A stretch of DNA of 64,000 nucleotides from CAVSJR01 sp963728285 (GTDB taxonomy: Bacteria; Actinomycetota; UBA4738; HRBIN12): NCBI GenBank assembly GCA_963728285.1, contig CAVSJR010000002.1, positions 310,001-374,000 of the forward strand. The letters run 5' to 3'. This document shows, piece after piece, positions 1 to 9,843 of this stretch (its first letter is position 1; every line of letters starts with the position of its first letter). Under the pieces are notes generated by a model. It was given only the letters and a program-made list of their open reading frames with translations. It did not search any database and was not told the DNA's origin. The translations under genes were made by a program, and so were the position numbers.

Positions 1-282
1 CGGTGCCCCCTCGGCCAACGCATCGGAGAGCTCGATGGTGCATCCGCGCGCCAGCGCGAGCGGACGAACGGACTGGACGCAACGCAGATAGGGGCTCGAG
101 ACGATGCGGGTGACCTCGAGCCGTCGGAACAGTTGCACGAGCCCCTCGGCCTGGCGGCGCCCCTTCTTCGTGAGCGGGCGGAGGCGATCGTCCTCGGTCC
201 ACCGCTCCCGGTCGCCGGCCTTCGCGTGGCGGACCAGGTAGAGGAGTTCCACGTCCCCGTCGTCGGCGGCCCGTGGCCTCAT
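1..282 (-). CDS. SixA-like histidine phosphatase (3' end outside window)
   Basis: Only the N-terminal ~94 residues are inside the window. After a short acidic leader the protein reads LYLVRHAKAGDRERW, the RHG-type motif whose His is phosphorylated in histidine-phosphatase-superfamily enzymes, followed by a PLTKKGRRQAEGL segment and an SSPYLRC motif, all typical of SixA/phosphohistidine phosphatases. Its ATG follows the NUDIX stop codon with no gap, so the two are almost surely co-transcribed and coupled. In mycobacterial MutT1 a NUDIX domain and this kind of phosphatase domain are one polypeptide; here they are separate genes in the same order. Substrate could be a protein phosphohistidine or a nucleotide; the truncated end prevents a closer call. 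Confidence 0.85.
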   Translation of the reverse strand, partial: MRPRAADDGDVELLYLVRHAKAGDRERWTEDDRLRPLTKKGRRQAEGLVQLFRRLEVTRIVSSPYLRCVQSVRPLALARGCTIELSDALAEGAP

Positions 283-684
283 TCACACGGTGGAGTCCAC
301 CGACCGCAGGAGCTCGCGGTCGCGCTCGTAGGCGAGGAGGGCCAGCGCCTCGTCGGGCAGGGCCCATCGAACCTCGTCCACCTCCGCGTTCGGCGTGAAC
401 GAGCCATCGACCGGCCGCATCGTCCAGTACCGGACGACCTTCGGCCGGCCGTTGCGGTCCCGGTACTCGATCGACGGCAGCTCCCGCTCGAGCTCGCACC
501 GAAGGCCGGTCTCCTCCTCGACCTCGCGCAGGGCGGCCGCCTCGTGGGACTCCCCCGCGTGCAGCTTCCCCTTCGGGAAGCTCCAGTCGTCGTAGCGCGG
601 CCGATGCACGAGCGCATACCGCACGGTGCCATCGGGCCCGTCCCGCCGGACGAGGCCCCCGGCCGCGCGAACCGGCTCGCTCAC
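283..684 (-). CDS. NUDIX hydrolase, MutT1-like
   Basis: A 133-residue NUDIX protein that would hydrolyse nucleoside diphosphates linked to another moiety (8-oxo-dGTP or diadenosine polyphosphates in the MutT1 family). The NUDIX box is complete: GKLHAGE, seven residues, then REVEEETGL. The N-terminus (AAGGLVRRDG) and the DWSFPKGK segment are classic for MutT/Ap4A-type members. The GTG start overlaps the stop of the upstream CYTH-CHAD gene (GTGA), which decides the start. It lies in the ppk operon. In Mycobacterium tuberculosis mutT1 is also a neighbour of ppk1, which supports a link between nucleotide-pool cleaning and polyphosphate. Identification as a NUDIX enzyme is firm; the substrate is inferred. 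Confidence 0.9.
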   Translation of the reverse strand: MSEPVRAAGGLVRRDGPDGTVRYALVHRPRYDDWSFPKGKLHAGESHEAAALREVEEETGLRCELERELPSIEYRDRNGRPKVVRYWTMRPVDGSFTPNAEVDEVRWALPDEALALLAYERDRELLRSVDSTV

Positions 685-2180
685 GTCCAGAACCGATCCC
701 GCTTGCCGGAGAGCGACTTCCAAGGCTTCGCCCACCGCCGCCGGGCTCGGGCCGCTGCCCGCCGCTCGCGAGCCGCGAGCTCGCCGGCGACGAACGCCGT
801 CCGCGGACCCCCGCCCGAGGCCGCGTCCCGGAGCCACGCCTCGGCGACCACCGCATCCTGATGCTCGCCGAGCACATCCTGCAGGGCGGCGGCGTCGGCG
901 GCGAACGACCGGGCTCGCTTGCCGAACGCGGGCGCCATCGACTCGGCGGCGTATCGGGCGCGCTTCGTGCGAATGCGCACCGGGTGCAGCGCGTCGTCCG
1001 GGGAGTCCGGGCCGAGACCCTCGATCGCCTCGTTGAGATGGCCCCACAGCGGCTCCATCAGGTCCGACACGACGTCGGCCGCCGGGGCCGCGGCCGCCTC
1101 GAGCAGCGGCGGGGACGTGGCCGCCTCGACCAGCCGCTCCAGCAGGTCGACATACCGTTCGCCCTCCCGGGCGGCCAGCAGGTCGGCTCGAGCACGCTCG
1201 CGCCGATCCCTCAGCCGGCGCAGCAGCCGGGAAGCCGCCCCCGCATCCGGATCCGGAAGCTTGGCCGCCGACGATCGCAGGCCCCCCTCGAGCACCTCCG
1301 CATCCCGGACCGCCCCGAGGAGCGCCCCAAGCCAGCGAAGCTCGTCCGACAGGGCGTCGCGCCACGCGGGGTCCATCAGCGAGCGATAGGTGCGCAGGTC
1401 GGACCGAAGCCGCCGGGTGGCCACGCGCGCCTGATGCACCGCCTCCGGATCGTCTCCGATCAGCACGCCGGCGTCGTTGCGCAGCAGCCGGACGACGGAG
1501 GCGGCGATCGCGGCGGTGATCACGTCCGCCGCGGACGCGCCCGGCGAGGGATCTCGGACCACCACCTCGGGAGGTCCGACCGCGATCCGGCCGAGGGCAC
1601 GCAGGAGCTTCGGGGTCCTCGTCGGCTCCCCGGCGCCCGCCCGGCGAAGCTCCGCGACGATGGCCTCCAGGCGCTCCTGCGCCGTTCCGTCCTTGGCCTC
1701 GACCTCGAGTTCCCGGAAGCGAGCGGCGACGCGGCGACCCTCGAGCACGGAGACCTCGTCGTCGACGAGTTCGGCCAGCGACTCCCCCGCCGGGTCCTGA
1801 AGCTCGACGCGGGTTCTGACGGTCTGAAGCTTCGCGACGGGCGCGAGCGGGGCGCGGCGGACGTAGGCTCGGAGCAGATCGACGGCCTCGTGGGGCGGCC
1901 GAGATCCCTCGCCCGGGAAGGCTCGCTCGTCGCGGACGATCGCCGATCCCGATTCGACGGCGGGAAGTTTGACCGTCCATCCCTCGCCCGCGCGATGGCG
2001 CAGGCTGCAGCCCCAGCGTGCGATCCGCAGGTCCTCCGTGTCGAGATAGACCGTCTGGAGGCGTTCGGTGACCCCGGGGCGGGCAGCGACGACGTCATGC
2101 TCGGATCCGGCGCCGTCGTCGAACGAGGGCACCCGGAACCCCAGCGGCACCGGCAGCTTCACCTCCCGCTCGGCGCTCAC
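681..2180 (-). CDS. CYTH-CHAD polyphosphate-binding protein
   Basis: A 499-residue two-domain protein. Residues ~1-200 are a CYTH (triphosphate tunnel metalloenzyme) domain opening with the diagnostic ExExK-type motif EREVKL, followed by conserved Arg/Lys/Glu strands (SLRHRAGEGWTVKLP; ELEVEAKDG). Residues ~220-495 are a helical CHAD domain rich in His and Arg (VHQARVATRRLRSDLRTY; HPVRIRTKRARYAAE), a fold that binds polyphosphate. It starts with GTG one base after the ppk stop codon and its end overlaps the NUDIX start, so ppk, this gene, NUDIX and SixA form one tight operon. The context indicates binding or hydrolysis of polyphosphate or inorganic triphosphate made by Ppk. The frame is intact throughout. 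Confidence 0.92.
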   Translation of the reverse strand: MSAEREVKLPVPLGFRVPSFDDGAGSEHDVVAARPGVTERLQTVYLDTEDLRIARWGCSLRHRAGEGWTVKLPAVESGSAIVRDERAFPGEGSRPPHEAVDLLRAYVRRAPLAPVAKLQTVRTRVELQDPAGESLAELVDDEVSVLEGRRVAARFRELEVEAKDGTAQERLEAIVAELRRAGAGEPTRTPKLLRALGRIAVGPPEVVVRDPSPGASAADVITAAIAASVVRLLRNDAGVLIGDDPEAVHQARVATRRLRSDLRTYRSLMDPAWRDALSDELRWLGALLGAVRDAEVLEGGLRSSAAKLPDPDAGAASRLLRRLRDRRERARADLLAAREGERYVDLLERLVEAATSPPLLEAAAAPAADVVSDLMEPLWGHLNEAIEGLGPDSPDDALHPVRIRTKRARYAAESMAPAFGKRARSFAADAAALQDVLGEHQDAVVAEAWLRDAASGGGPRTAFVAGELAARERRAAARARRRWAKPWKSLSGKRDRFWT

Positions 2181-2181
2181 C

Positions 2182-4279
2182 TCACCGATCGCCCCGAAGG
2201 CGCTCGCCCGCCAGCTCCTGGAGGCGGAGCTGCGCGTTCACGCCTCGGACCGTCGGGACCTTGGCCCAGGCGCCGTCCGGTCCGAGCTCCCATGCCAGCA
2301 CGTCGTCGGTGAGGCAGGCATCCAGCACCTCGTCCAGCCGCCCCTGCAGGATCGGGTCTCGTACGGGCACGACGGCCTCCACACGGCGGTCGAGGTTCCG
2401 GGGCATGAGATCGGCCGAGCCGAAGTAGTGGTCGAATCCGCGGTCCGGGCTGCCGAAGCGGAAGATCCTGGAGTGCTCCAGGTACCGGCCGACGATGGAT
2501 CGAACGCGGATCCCCTCCGAGAGCCCCGGGATGCCGGGGCGCATGCAGCAAATGCCGCGGACGACGATGTCGATCCGCGTTCCCCGCTGCGACGCCTCGT
2601 AAAGGGCGTCGATCATGTCGGCGTCGACGAGGCTGTTCATCTTCAGCAGGATCGAGCCGTCGGCGTGCTCGGCCTCGCGATGGATGAGCTCCTCGAGCCT
2701 CGGGCGCAGCATCACCGGGGCGACGACCAGCTCCCGATACTCGCGCTGGCGGCTGTAGCCCGTGAGGAGGTTGAACAGGTCGGACAGGTCCGCTCCGAGC
2801 TCGGGATCGGCCGTCAGCAACCCGATGTCCTCGTACAGCTTCGCCGTGGTCGGGTTGTAGTTGCCCGTGCCGACGTGCGCGTACCGCCTGATCCCGCCCT
2901 CCTCGCGCCGGACGACGAGCAGCGTCTTCGCGTGCGTCTTCAGGCCGACCACGCCGTAGACGACGTGCACCCCCGCCTGCTCGAGCGCACGGGCCCAGTT
3001 GATGTTCGCCTCCTCGTCGAATCGTGCCTTCAGCTCGACGAGCGCCACGACCTGCTTGCCCGCCTCCGCCGCTCGAATCAGCGCGCGAATGATCGCGCTG
3101 TCCCCGCCGCCCGCGCGATAGAGGGTCTGTTTGATCGCGAGGACGTTCGGATCTCGCGCGGCCTGCTCGACGAACGCCTGCACCGACGTCACGAAGGAGT
3201 CGTAGGGGTGGTGGACGAAGACGTCGCCCTCCCGCAGGATGCGGAACATGTCCGGCGCCTCGTCCACGCCGCGCCAGCCGGGCCTGCGTGACCGGCGTCC
3301 ACGGCTCCGCCTTCAGATCCGGGCGATCGAGGTCCAGCAATGCCCAGAGGCCGCCGAGGTCGAGGAGGCCGTCGGTCGAGTAGACGTCGGCGTCCTCCAG
3401 CGCGAGCTCCCGGAGGAGGAGCTCGCGAACCTCGTCGGACATCGATCGGTGGATCTCGAGCCGGACCGGCGTCGCCTCCCGCCGGCGCCGTCGCAGGACG
3501 CTTTCGACCGCCTCGAGGAGGTCCTCCGCCTCGTCCTCCTCGACCTCGACGTCGGCGTCCCGCGTGACGCGGAACACCTCGTGGGCCAGGAGCTCCATGC
3601 CGGGGAAGAGCCGGTCGAGGTGTGCCGCCATCACCTGCTCGACGGGGACGAAGCGCTCCCCGTCGGGCATGACCACGAAGCGAGGGAGCAGCGGAGGAAC
3701 CTTGACGCGGGCGAATCGCCGCCCCCCCGTCATGGGATCGCGCACGATCGCGGCGAGGTTGAGCGAGAGGCTCGAGATATAGGGGAACGGATGGGCGGGG
3801 TCCACCGACAGCGGGGTCAGCACGGGGAACATCCGCTCCTGGAAGACCCGCCCGAGGTGCGCGCGGTCGGCTTCGTTCAGATCGTCCCACGCCGCGAAGC
3901 GGATGTGCTCCTTCTCGAGGGCCGGCACCAGCTCCTCGGCGAACGCGCGATCCACGCGTCCGGTGAGTTCCTCCACCCGCAGGCGGATCGCGTCGAGCTG
4001 CTCCCGCGGCGTCATCCCGTCCGGCGTCGCCGTGCCGATGCCGGCGGCCCGCTGCTCCTGCAGGCCGGAGACGCGGATCTGGAAGAACTCGTCGAGGTTC
4101 TGGCAGGTGATCGCCAGGAACTTCGCGCGCTCGAGCAGGGGGCTCGACGCGTCCTCGGCCAGCGAGAGCACCCGTGTTTCGAAGTCGAGCCACGAGAGCT
4201 CGCGGTTGATGAACCTGGAGGAGGTGCCGATCAGATCCGCCGGCTCGAGGGGCTCGATGGGTGATGCTTCCCTCTTCAT
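2182..4279 (-). CDS. ppk: Polyphosphate kinase 1 (frameshift near 3275)
   Basis: Polymerises the ATP gamma-phosphate into polyphosphate. The N-domain begins FINRELSWLDFETRVL, a Ppk1 hallmark, followed by the head domain. The catalytic half has HHPYDSFVTSVQ, a KQTLYR motif, the autophosphorylated-His segment YAHVGTGNYNPTTAKLY, and CCMRPGIPGLSEGIRV with RYLEHSRIFRFG carrying the second conserved His. Reconstructed length, about 699 residues, is normal for Ppk1. One extra base near 3275 (between ARLAR and VDEAPDMF) breaks the frame; removing it joins both halves perfectly, so the gene is read as functional. It has its own promoter with a PHO box just upstream and is followed one base later by the CYTH-CHAD gene. 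Confidence 0.95.
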
Positions 4280-4322
4280 CTCGCTCCGTGGTCGGGAAGC
4301 CGCCGGGACCCGGCGGGATTCG

Positions 4323-4377
4323 ATGCTAGCCGTGAGCCGCGAACCTCGGCAAGCGCGCGAATGAACGCAAGGTGAAC
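4323..4377 (-). promoter_or_regulatory. ppk promoter with PHO box
   Basis: Read on the minus strand, two GTTCA units spaced exactly 11 bases apart (GTTCACCTTGC, GTTCATTCGCG; 4362-4377) match the direct-repeat units bound by actinobacterial PhoP/RegX3-type regulators. A -10-like TAGCAT lies at 4323-4328. The distance from -10 to the nearer repeat is 34 bases, the same as at the pstS promoter, and the -10 context (CTAGCATCG) is identical. This predicts that ppk and its operon are induced by phosphate starvation independently of the kinase gene located just upstream. Confidence 0.75.
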
Positions 4378-4403
4378 GGCGAGGCGGCCTTCCTCTTGCG
4401 AGG

Positions 4404-5517
4404 CTAGGCGGGAAGCGCGACGACCGCCTCCGTTCCTCCTCCCTCGGGCCTGCGGAGGTCGAGCGAGCCTCCCAGCTGCATGGCGAGATTCGCCGCCGCC
4501 GGGAGGCCGACGCCGAGCCCCTCGGTCGGGCTCGTCAGCGACAGATCCCCGCGTACGAACGGGTCGAACGCCCGCTGCCGGAGACCGTCGGGAACGCCGG
4601 GACCGAAGTCCAGCACGTGGATCTCGACGAGCTCGCGCTCCCGCTCGGTCCAGACCGTGACGGGGGCGTCCCGCGGGGAGAACTTGAGCGCGTTCTCGAC
4701 GAGCTCGCGGAGCAGTCGCTCGAAGGCGATCCGATCCGTCCTGACCCGGTCGCCCTCGGAGCCGGGCTTGATGTGCACGCGCTCGAGCGCACCGAGGGCC
4801 GGGAGGCGGTTGACGACGCGGCGCAACGTCTCCCGCAGCTCCAGGTCCTGGCGGTTCGGCGTGTCGATGCGGCCGGGGTCCTCGGCGGCGGTGGTGACGA
4901 GGGCGACGAGGTCCTCGAGCCGCTCGGTGGCGCCCACGAGGCCGGCGAGCATCTCCGCGGATTCGGCGGGGCTGAGGGTGTTGCATCTCGAGCGTTCGCG
5001 CCACGCCCTTGATCACCGTGAGGGGCGTCCGAAACTCATGGGACACGCGCGCCGTCACGCCCGCCTGCCAGCGAGCCAGGTCGCGCTCCTCCCTCGTGAG
5101 GTCGAGCTCGCGCTCCAGCGACGTCCTGACCCGGTCGACAAGGGCCGCGACGAGCAGCGCGATGAAGATGAAGAAGCACCCCCGCGAGATCCACATGGCC
5201 GGCGGCTGCGTCGTTCCGAGCTCCGCGTCGAACGCCATGAGCGGGCCGGCGAGCACCGTGGCGGCGATCCCGGCAACGAGCGCCCCGACGTAGCGGAATC
5301 GAACCGCCGCGAGGATGATCGGGAGATAGAACCACTGCGGCGACACCCGCGCCGGCCCGCCGAGGAAGTCCGTGGCGAACCAGGCGGCGGCGAGCCCCAG
5401 GCCCACGAGCACGCCCGCCGCTCCCCGACCGAGGCGATGGGGAAGATCGAGCGCCCAGGTCGCCCAGCGGACTCCAGGCCCATGGGCAGCCGAACCAGAG
5501 TGCGTGGCCATCTCCAT
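4404..5517 (-). CDS. Membrane sensor histidine kinase beside phoB (frameshift near 4975)
   Basis: Sensor kinase of about 371 residues. Residues ~25-150 hold four predicted membrane segments with short loops, resembling small multi-TM input domains rather than a large periplasmic sensor. The H-box is VSHEFRTPLTVIKG, the N-box ELVENALKFSP, and G-boxes DFGPGVP and GLGVGLPAA. One extra base near 4975, between LEMQ and TLSPAESAEML, splits the dimerisation helix pair from the ATPase domain. The gene follows the phoB-like regulator on the same strand after ~107 bases and is the obvious partner by position, although a SenX3/PhoR-like kinase also flanks pstS. The ATG at the first position is preferred; a second Met lies two codons later. 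Confidence 0.88.
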
Positions 5518-5624
5518 AGGACCATCGGATCCGCCAGTGGGGAGCTTGACCCGGCCACAACCGGGATCCGTGCGGACCCTATCCGGCTTGGGGTCGAATC
5601 AAAACCGGCCATAGGTCGGATTCG

Positions 5625-6339
5625 TCATTCGACGAACTTGTAGCCGAGGCCCCGGACGGTGAGGAGATGCGCCGGGCGGTGGGGCTCCGATTCGATCTTG
5701 CGTCGGACCCGCTTCACGTGGACGTCGAGGGTCTTGGTATCGCCGAAGTAGTCGTGGCCCCACACCTCCTCGATGAGGAAGTCGCGGGTGAGGAGGCGTC
5801 CCTTGCGGCGAAGGAAGGCCTCGAGCAGCTCGAACTCCTTGGGCGGGAACGCCACGGCCTCGCCGTGGACCCGCACCTCGTGGCGGACGACGTCCATCTC
5901 GACGCCGGCCCCCTCAAGGACGTCGTCGGTCACCGGCCTCGGCCCGCATGCGCGAGCGCCGGAGGTTGGCGCGGACGCGAGAGATGAGCTCTCGCACGGA
6001 GAACGGCTTCGTCACGTAGTCGTCCGCTCCGAGCTCGAGGCCCGTCACCTTGTCGGCCTCGGCGTCCTTCGCCGTCACGATGATGATCGGCACGTCGGAC
6101 TCCGCTCGGATGGCCTTGCAGACGTCCAGGCCCGAGAGCTCGGGCAGCATCAGATCGAGGATGACGAGCGCCGGGGACTCCGCACGGAAGCGCTCGAGCG
6201 CCCGTCGCCCGTCGCCGGCGACGGTGACCGCGTAGCCCTCTCGCTCGAGGTTGTAGCGAACCGAGTCGGCGAGCGACTGCTCGTCCTCCACGATGAGGAT
6301 CCGTGCCGCGAGCTCGGCGGATGTCCCGCTCTCGCTCAC
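5625..6339 (-). CDS. phoB: PhoB/RegX3-like response regulator (frameshift near 5940)
   Basis: OmpR-family regulator of about 238 residues. The receiver (ILIVEDEQSLADSVRYNL) has the acidic pair, the phospho-acceptor Asp in LVILDLMLPELSG, Thr in IIIVTAKDAEADK, and Lys in ADDYVTKPFS. The winged-helix domain has FPPKEFELLEAFLRR and DVHVKRVRRKIE with the closing LTVRGLGYKFVE. One extra base in the interdomain linker near 5940 separates the domains; they fit together after its removal. It starts with GTG immediately after phoU and ends the pst-phoU block, so it is taken as the regulator that binds the PHO boxes at ppk, pstS and the divergent kinase. Confidence 0.93.
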
Positions 6340-6341
6340 GC

Positions 6342-7025
6342 TCAGGTCTCGGTCTCCACGGGATGCGAGGCGTCCGTGAACTCACGGAACTCGCCGGTCA
6401 GCAGGAACCCCACCTGTTCGCCGATGTCCACGGCGTGATCGCCGACGCGCTCGAGCTGACGGGCGACCATGTTCATGCGCAGGCCCCAATCGAGGGCAGC
6501 GGGATCCGCGGCGAGCGCGGCGACCTCCTCGTACATCCCGAGGTTCAGCCGGTCGACGGGATCGTCCATCTCCGGCAGCCTCAGACAGAGCTCCAGATCG
6601 CGGTGGGAGAACGCCTCGAGGGCGACCCGGATCATGGGCCGGACGACGTCGTCCATCTCCCGGATCTGCTGGAGGATCGTCGAGTTCGTCGGGAGCTCGG
6701 CGACGGACCGGTAGATCTTGGCGATGTTCACGGCCATGTCGCCGATGCGCTCGAGATGCAGGTTGATGTGGATGATGGCCGAGATCATGCGCAGGTCGGT
6801 CGCCACCGGCGTCTGCAACGCCAGGAGGCTGAGCGCCCGAGCCTCGATGTCCATGTATCGCTCGTCGATGTCGTCGTCGTGGGAGATCACGTCGTCCGCC
6901 TCGGCGACGTCGCCGCGCACGAGCGCGTCCACCGACCTCGCCACGGCCCGCTCGGCGAGCTCGCCCATGCCGAGGATCTCGAGCTCGATCGCCTCCAGCT
7001 CCTCGTGGAAGTGCGGGCGAGCCAT
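6342..7025 (-). CDS. phoU: Phosphate transport regulator PhoU
   Basis: A 227-residue all-helical protein with the two PhoU repeats. MARPHFHEELEAIELEIL opens repeat one. Metal-binding-like acidic motifs appear in each repeat (RMISAIIHINLHLERIGDMA in the first, MVARQLERVGDHAVDIGEQ in the second). PhoU couples the PstSCAB transporter to the sensor kinase and lowers signalling when phosphate is plentiful. The ATG overlaps the pstB stop (ATGA), and the phoB-like gene starts three bases after its own stop, the standard order for a pst operon. The reading frame is intact, in contrast to the neighbouring pst genes. Confidence 0.95.
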   Translation of the reverse strand: MARPHFHEELEAIELEILGMGELAERAVARSVDALVRGDVAEADDVISHDDDIDERYMDIEARALSLLALQTPVATDLRMISAIIHINLHLERIGDMAVNIAKIYRSVAELPTNSTILQQIREMDDVVRPMIRVALEAFSHRDLELCLRLPEMDDPVDRLNLGMYEEVAALAADPAALDWGLRMNMVARQLERVGDHAVDIGEQVGFLLTGEFREFTDASHPVETET

Positions 7026-7921
7026 CAGCCGAACCTCCCCGTGACGTAGTCCTCGGTTCGCTGATCGCTCGGGTTCGTGAAGATCGACTCGGTCAGGTCG
7101 AACTCGACGATCATCCCGGTCCGGTGTCCCTCGTCCGACACCTCGACGGTGAAGAACGCGGTCCGGTCGCTCACGCGCGCCGCCTGCTGCATGTTGTGGG
7201 TGACGATCACGATCGTGTAGTCGGCGACGAGCTCCTGCATCAGGTCCTCGATCCGCGCCGTGGCGATGGGGTCGAGCGCGGAGCACGGCTCGTCCATGAG
7301 GATCACGTCGGGCCGCGTCGCGATCGCGCGCGCGATGCACAGTCGCTGCTGCTGCCCGCCGGACAGCGCCATGGCCGACTCCTTGAGCTTGCCCTTGACC
7401 TCGTCCCACAGGGCGGCCTTCCCGAGCGACTCCTCGACCAGCTCGTCCATGTTGCCCTTGAACCCGGCGATCCTCGGCCCGAACGCGACGTTGTCGTAGA
7501 CCGACTTCGGGAACGGGTTGGGCTTCTGGAAGACCATGCCGATCCGCCGGCGCACCTCGACCGGATCCACCCTCGCGGTCGTACAGGTCCGCGCCGTGAT
7601 AGAGCACGCGCCCGTTCGACGCGAGCGAGCTCGATCAGGTCGTTCATCCGGTTCAGGCACCGGAGGAACGTCGTCTTGCCGCAGCCGGACGGGCCGATGA
7701 GCGCCGTGATCTCGTTTCTGAGGATCGGGGAGGTTGACGTCTCGGATCGCGCGGAAGTCCCCGTAGTACACGGCGAGGTCCTGCACGTCGAAGACGACCT
7801 CCCGTCGTCCTTCTGGAGTGACGTCCTCGTCCCTCGGCGGCCGGACGGTCAACCGCGAGCCCTCGCCGTCGGGGCGTTCCCGCTGCATCGTGACATCCAT
7901 CGACTCACCACTTTCGTTCAT
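7025..7921 (-). CDS. pstB: Phosphate ABC transporter ATPase PstB (three frameshifts)
   Basis: Energises phosphate import. After a 40-residue charged leader, VVFDVQDLAVYYGDFRAI starts the ATPase fold. The Walker A segment (GPSGCGKTT), Q-loop (MVFQKPNPFPKSVYDN), signature (ALSGGQQQRLCIARA), Walker B (VILMDEPCSALDP) and switch His (VTHNMQQA) are all present, but Walker A lies in a different frame. Extra bases near 7727, 7612 and 7575 explain this and together restore frame, leaving a normal-length protein. The ATG lies inside the pstA 3' end; Met-8 is an alternative start. The stop overlaps phoU. Despite the breaks I read it as an intact gene with sequence errors. Confidence 0.92.
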   Translation of the reverse strand: MNESGESMDVTMQRERPDGEGSRLTVRPPRDEDVTPEGRREVVFDVQDLAVYYGDFRAIRDVNLPDPQKRDHGAHRPVRLRQDDVPPVPEPDERPDRARSRRTGACSITARTCTTARVDPVEVRRRIGMVFQKPNPFPKSVYDNVAFGPRIAGFKGNMDELVEESLGKAALWDEVKGKLKESAMALSGGQQQRLCIARAIATRPDVILMDEPCSALDPIATARIEDLMQELVADYTIVIVTHNMQQAARVSDRTAFFTVEVSDEGHRTGMIVEFDLTESIFTNPSDQRTEDYVTGRFG

Positions 7922-8854
7922 ATCGGTTCCTCAGGACGATTGCGAGGGAATTCACGATCAGGATCGAGGCCAGCAGGACGACGATGGCCGCGGACGTATT
8001 GTGCTGCCAGTCCTCCCCGGGGAGCCTGGACCACGCGAAGATCTGCGTCGGGAGCGCCGTGTAGGGGCCCTGCAGGCTCTCCAGCACCGTCCCCGATCCC
8101 GGTCGGACAGGAACCCGGTGACGGCGCCCACGAGAAGCAGCGGGGCCGTCTCGCCGAAGACCCGGGCGAGCGAGAGGATGGCGCCGGTGAACATGCCGGG
8201 TGCGGCGTACGGGAACCACGTGGCTTCGCGTGACCTCCCATCGCGTCGCCCCGACGCCGTAGGCGGCCTCGCGGATGCCTCGCGGAACGGCGCGGAGCGC
8301 CTCCATGGTGATGATGATAACGAAGGGCATGACGAGGACCGCCAGCGTGAGGCCGCCCGACAGATAGCTCCGTCCGAAGCTGTTCGGGCCCGTGAAGCTT
8401 CGGAGGGCCTGCACGAAGACGACGAGGCCGAGGATGCCGTACACGATGGAGGGGACGCCGGCGAGGTTCCGGATGTTCGTGATGAGGAGGCGATTCAGCC
8501 GAGAGTCTCGCGCGTACTCCTCGAGGTAGATCGCCGCGGCGATCCCGAGGGGAAGTCGCGACGGCGCCGGCGATGGCCGTGAGCGTCATCGACCCGATCA
8601 GGCCCTGGCGAACGCCCGCGCGACTCTCGATGCTCGACGTGTTGCTCGCAGACGAAGTCGGCCCCTCGCTCGGCGAGGACCGGCCAGGCATCGACGATCA
8701 CCGTGGTGAGCAGGACCACGAGCACGCCGAGCGAGATCAGCAGCGTCAGGAGGAGCGCGGCCTGGAACAGCCGTCCCCGGACGTCGGCGCTCCTGCCGAG
8801 CAGCGCCGCCTGCACCGACCTCGTCGTCGCCGTCGCCGGCGACGCCGCGGCCAT
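7905..8854 (-). CDS. pstA: Phosphate ABC permease PstA (several frameshifts)
   Basis: Inner-membrane permease partner of PstC. The N-terminal helix (LFQAALLLTLLISLGVLVVLL) is followed by LIGSMTLTAIAGAVA, IAAAIYLEEYA, SIVYGILGLVVFVQAL and LAVLVMPFVIIITMEALR. The EAAYGVGATRWEV segment is the cytoplasmic EAA loop that contacts PstB, then come LSLARVFGETAPLLLVGA and IVVLLASILIVNSLAIVL. These blocks sit in three frames; extra bases near 8650, 8555 and 8215 plus two near 8100 bring them into one reading frame of about 315 residues, the usual PstA length. Start ATG overlaps the pstC stop by one base (TGATG) and the end overlaps pstB by 17 bases. Confidence 0.88.
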
Positions 8855-9798
8855 CAGTACGCCCTCCGCACGCGCCTGACGAACCGTTCGCTGACGAGGT
8901 TCAAGCGCGAAGGTGATCACGAACAGCAGGAGCCCGACCAGAAACAGCGAGTTGAACGCCTGGTCGGCGCCGCGCACCTGATCCGAGCCGATCGCCAGCG
9001 ACGAGATCGCGCCGGTCATCGTCTGCCCGTGATCGAGCGGGTCGAGGGTGAAGCCGGCGCCGCCCGTGGCGCCGGCGGCGATGGCCACGATCATCGTCTC
9101 TCCGATCGCGCGCGAGATCCCGAGGATGACCGCGGCGACGATGCCGGATATCGCGGCGGGAAAGACGATTCGCGTGCTGACCGTCCGTCGCCTCGCCCCG
9201 ATGCCGAACGCGGCCTCGCGCAGCGCGCCCGGGACGGCGAACAGCGCGTCCTCCGCGACCGACGCGACGAGCGGGACCGTGAGGATACCCACGGCGATGC
9301 CCGCGGCCAGGAAGGTGAACGTACCGGCGGCTCTCGAACAGCGTCTGGACGAGATGGGGATTGATCGTCGTCAGGGCGAAGAAGCCGAGGACGACGCTCG
9401 GGATGCCCGCAAGCGTCTCGAGGATGGGCTTCAGCGTGCGCCGAAGCCGCGGGTTCGGCGTACTCGGACAGATAGAGCGCCGACCCCAGGCCCACTGGGA
9501 CGGCCACGATCATCGCGATGGCCGTGACGAGCATCGTGCCGGCGAAGATCGTCGGGAGTCCGAAATCATTGGTCCGCGGATACCACCCGCCGGCGAGCAG
9601 CCAGCCGAGGTCGATGTTGAAGAGGAACCGGACGGCGTTCCCGAGGAGGGCGACCACGATCAGCACGCTGATCGCCATCGACAGGACGGCCGCGGACACC
9701 AGGATGATCCGTACCGCGCGCTCCCGGCGCCGGCGCTTGCTGCTTCCACGCAGCGCATCGACGCTCATCATGCCCGGTTCCGCGATGTTCGCGGCCAT
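8854..9798 (-). CDS. pstC: Phosphate ABC permease PstC (three frameshifts)
   Basis: First permease subunit of the phosphate transporter. About 314 residues after reconstruction: a basic N-terminus, the first membrane helix (IILVSAAVLSMAISVLIVV), the LGWLLAGGWYPRTNDFGL region seen in PstC proteins, then TIFAGTMLVTAIAMIVAVP, IPSVVLGFFALTTINPHL, the EAA loop EAAFGIGARRRTVSTRI, and ISRAIGETMIVAIAAGA. Extra bases near 9455 (AEP to RLRRTLKP), 9330 (before TFTFLAAG) and 8910 (before LVSERFVRRV) sum to a full codon. The gene follows pstS after a strong intercistronic hairpin, which fits lower expression of the membrane subunits than of the binding protein. Confidence 0.9.
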
Positions 9799-9843
9799 CG
9801 GTCGCTCGCTCCTCTCCTCGTCGGTCCTCCGATTCGGCAGACG

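Noticed and set aside
5581..5600. GGTCGAATC resembling a tRNA T-arm.
   Set aside because: No acceptor, D-arm or anticodon arm can be folded around it.
7905..9798. pstA and pstC as pseudogenes.
   Set aside because: All helices, EAA loops and motifs are kept on both sides of each break, and the neighbouring phoU is perfect.
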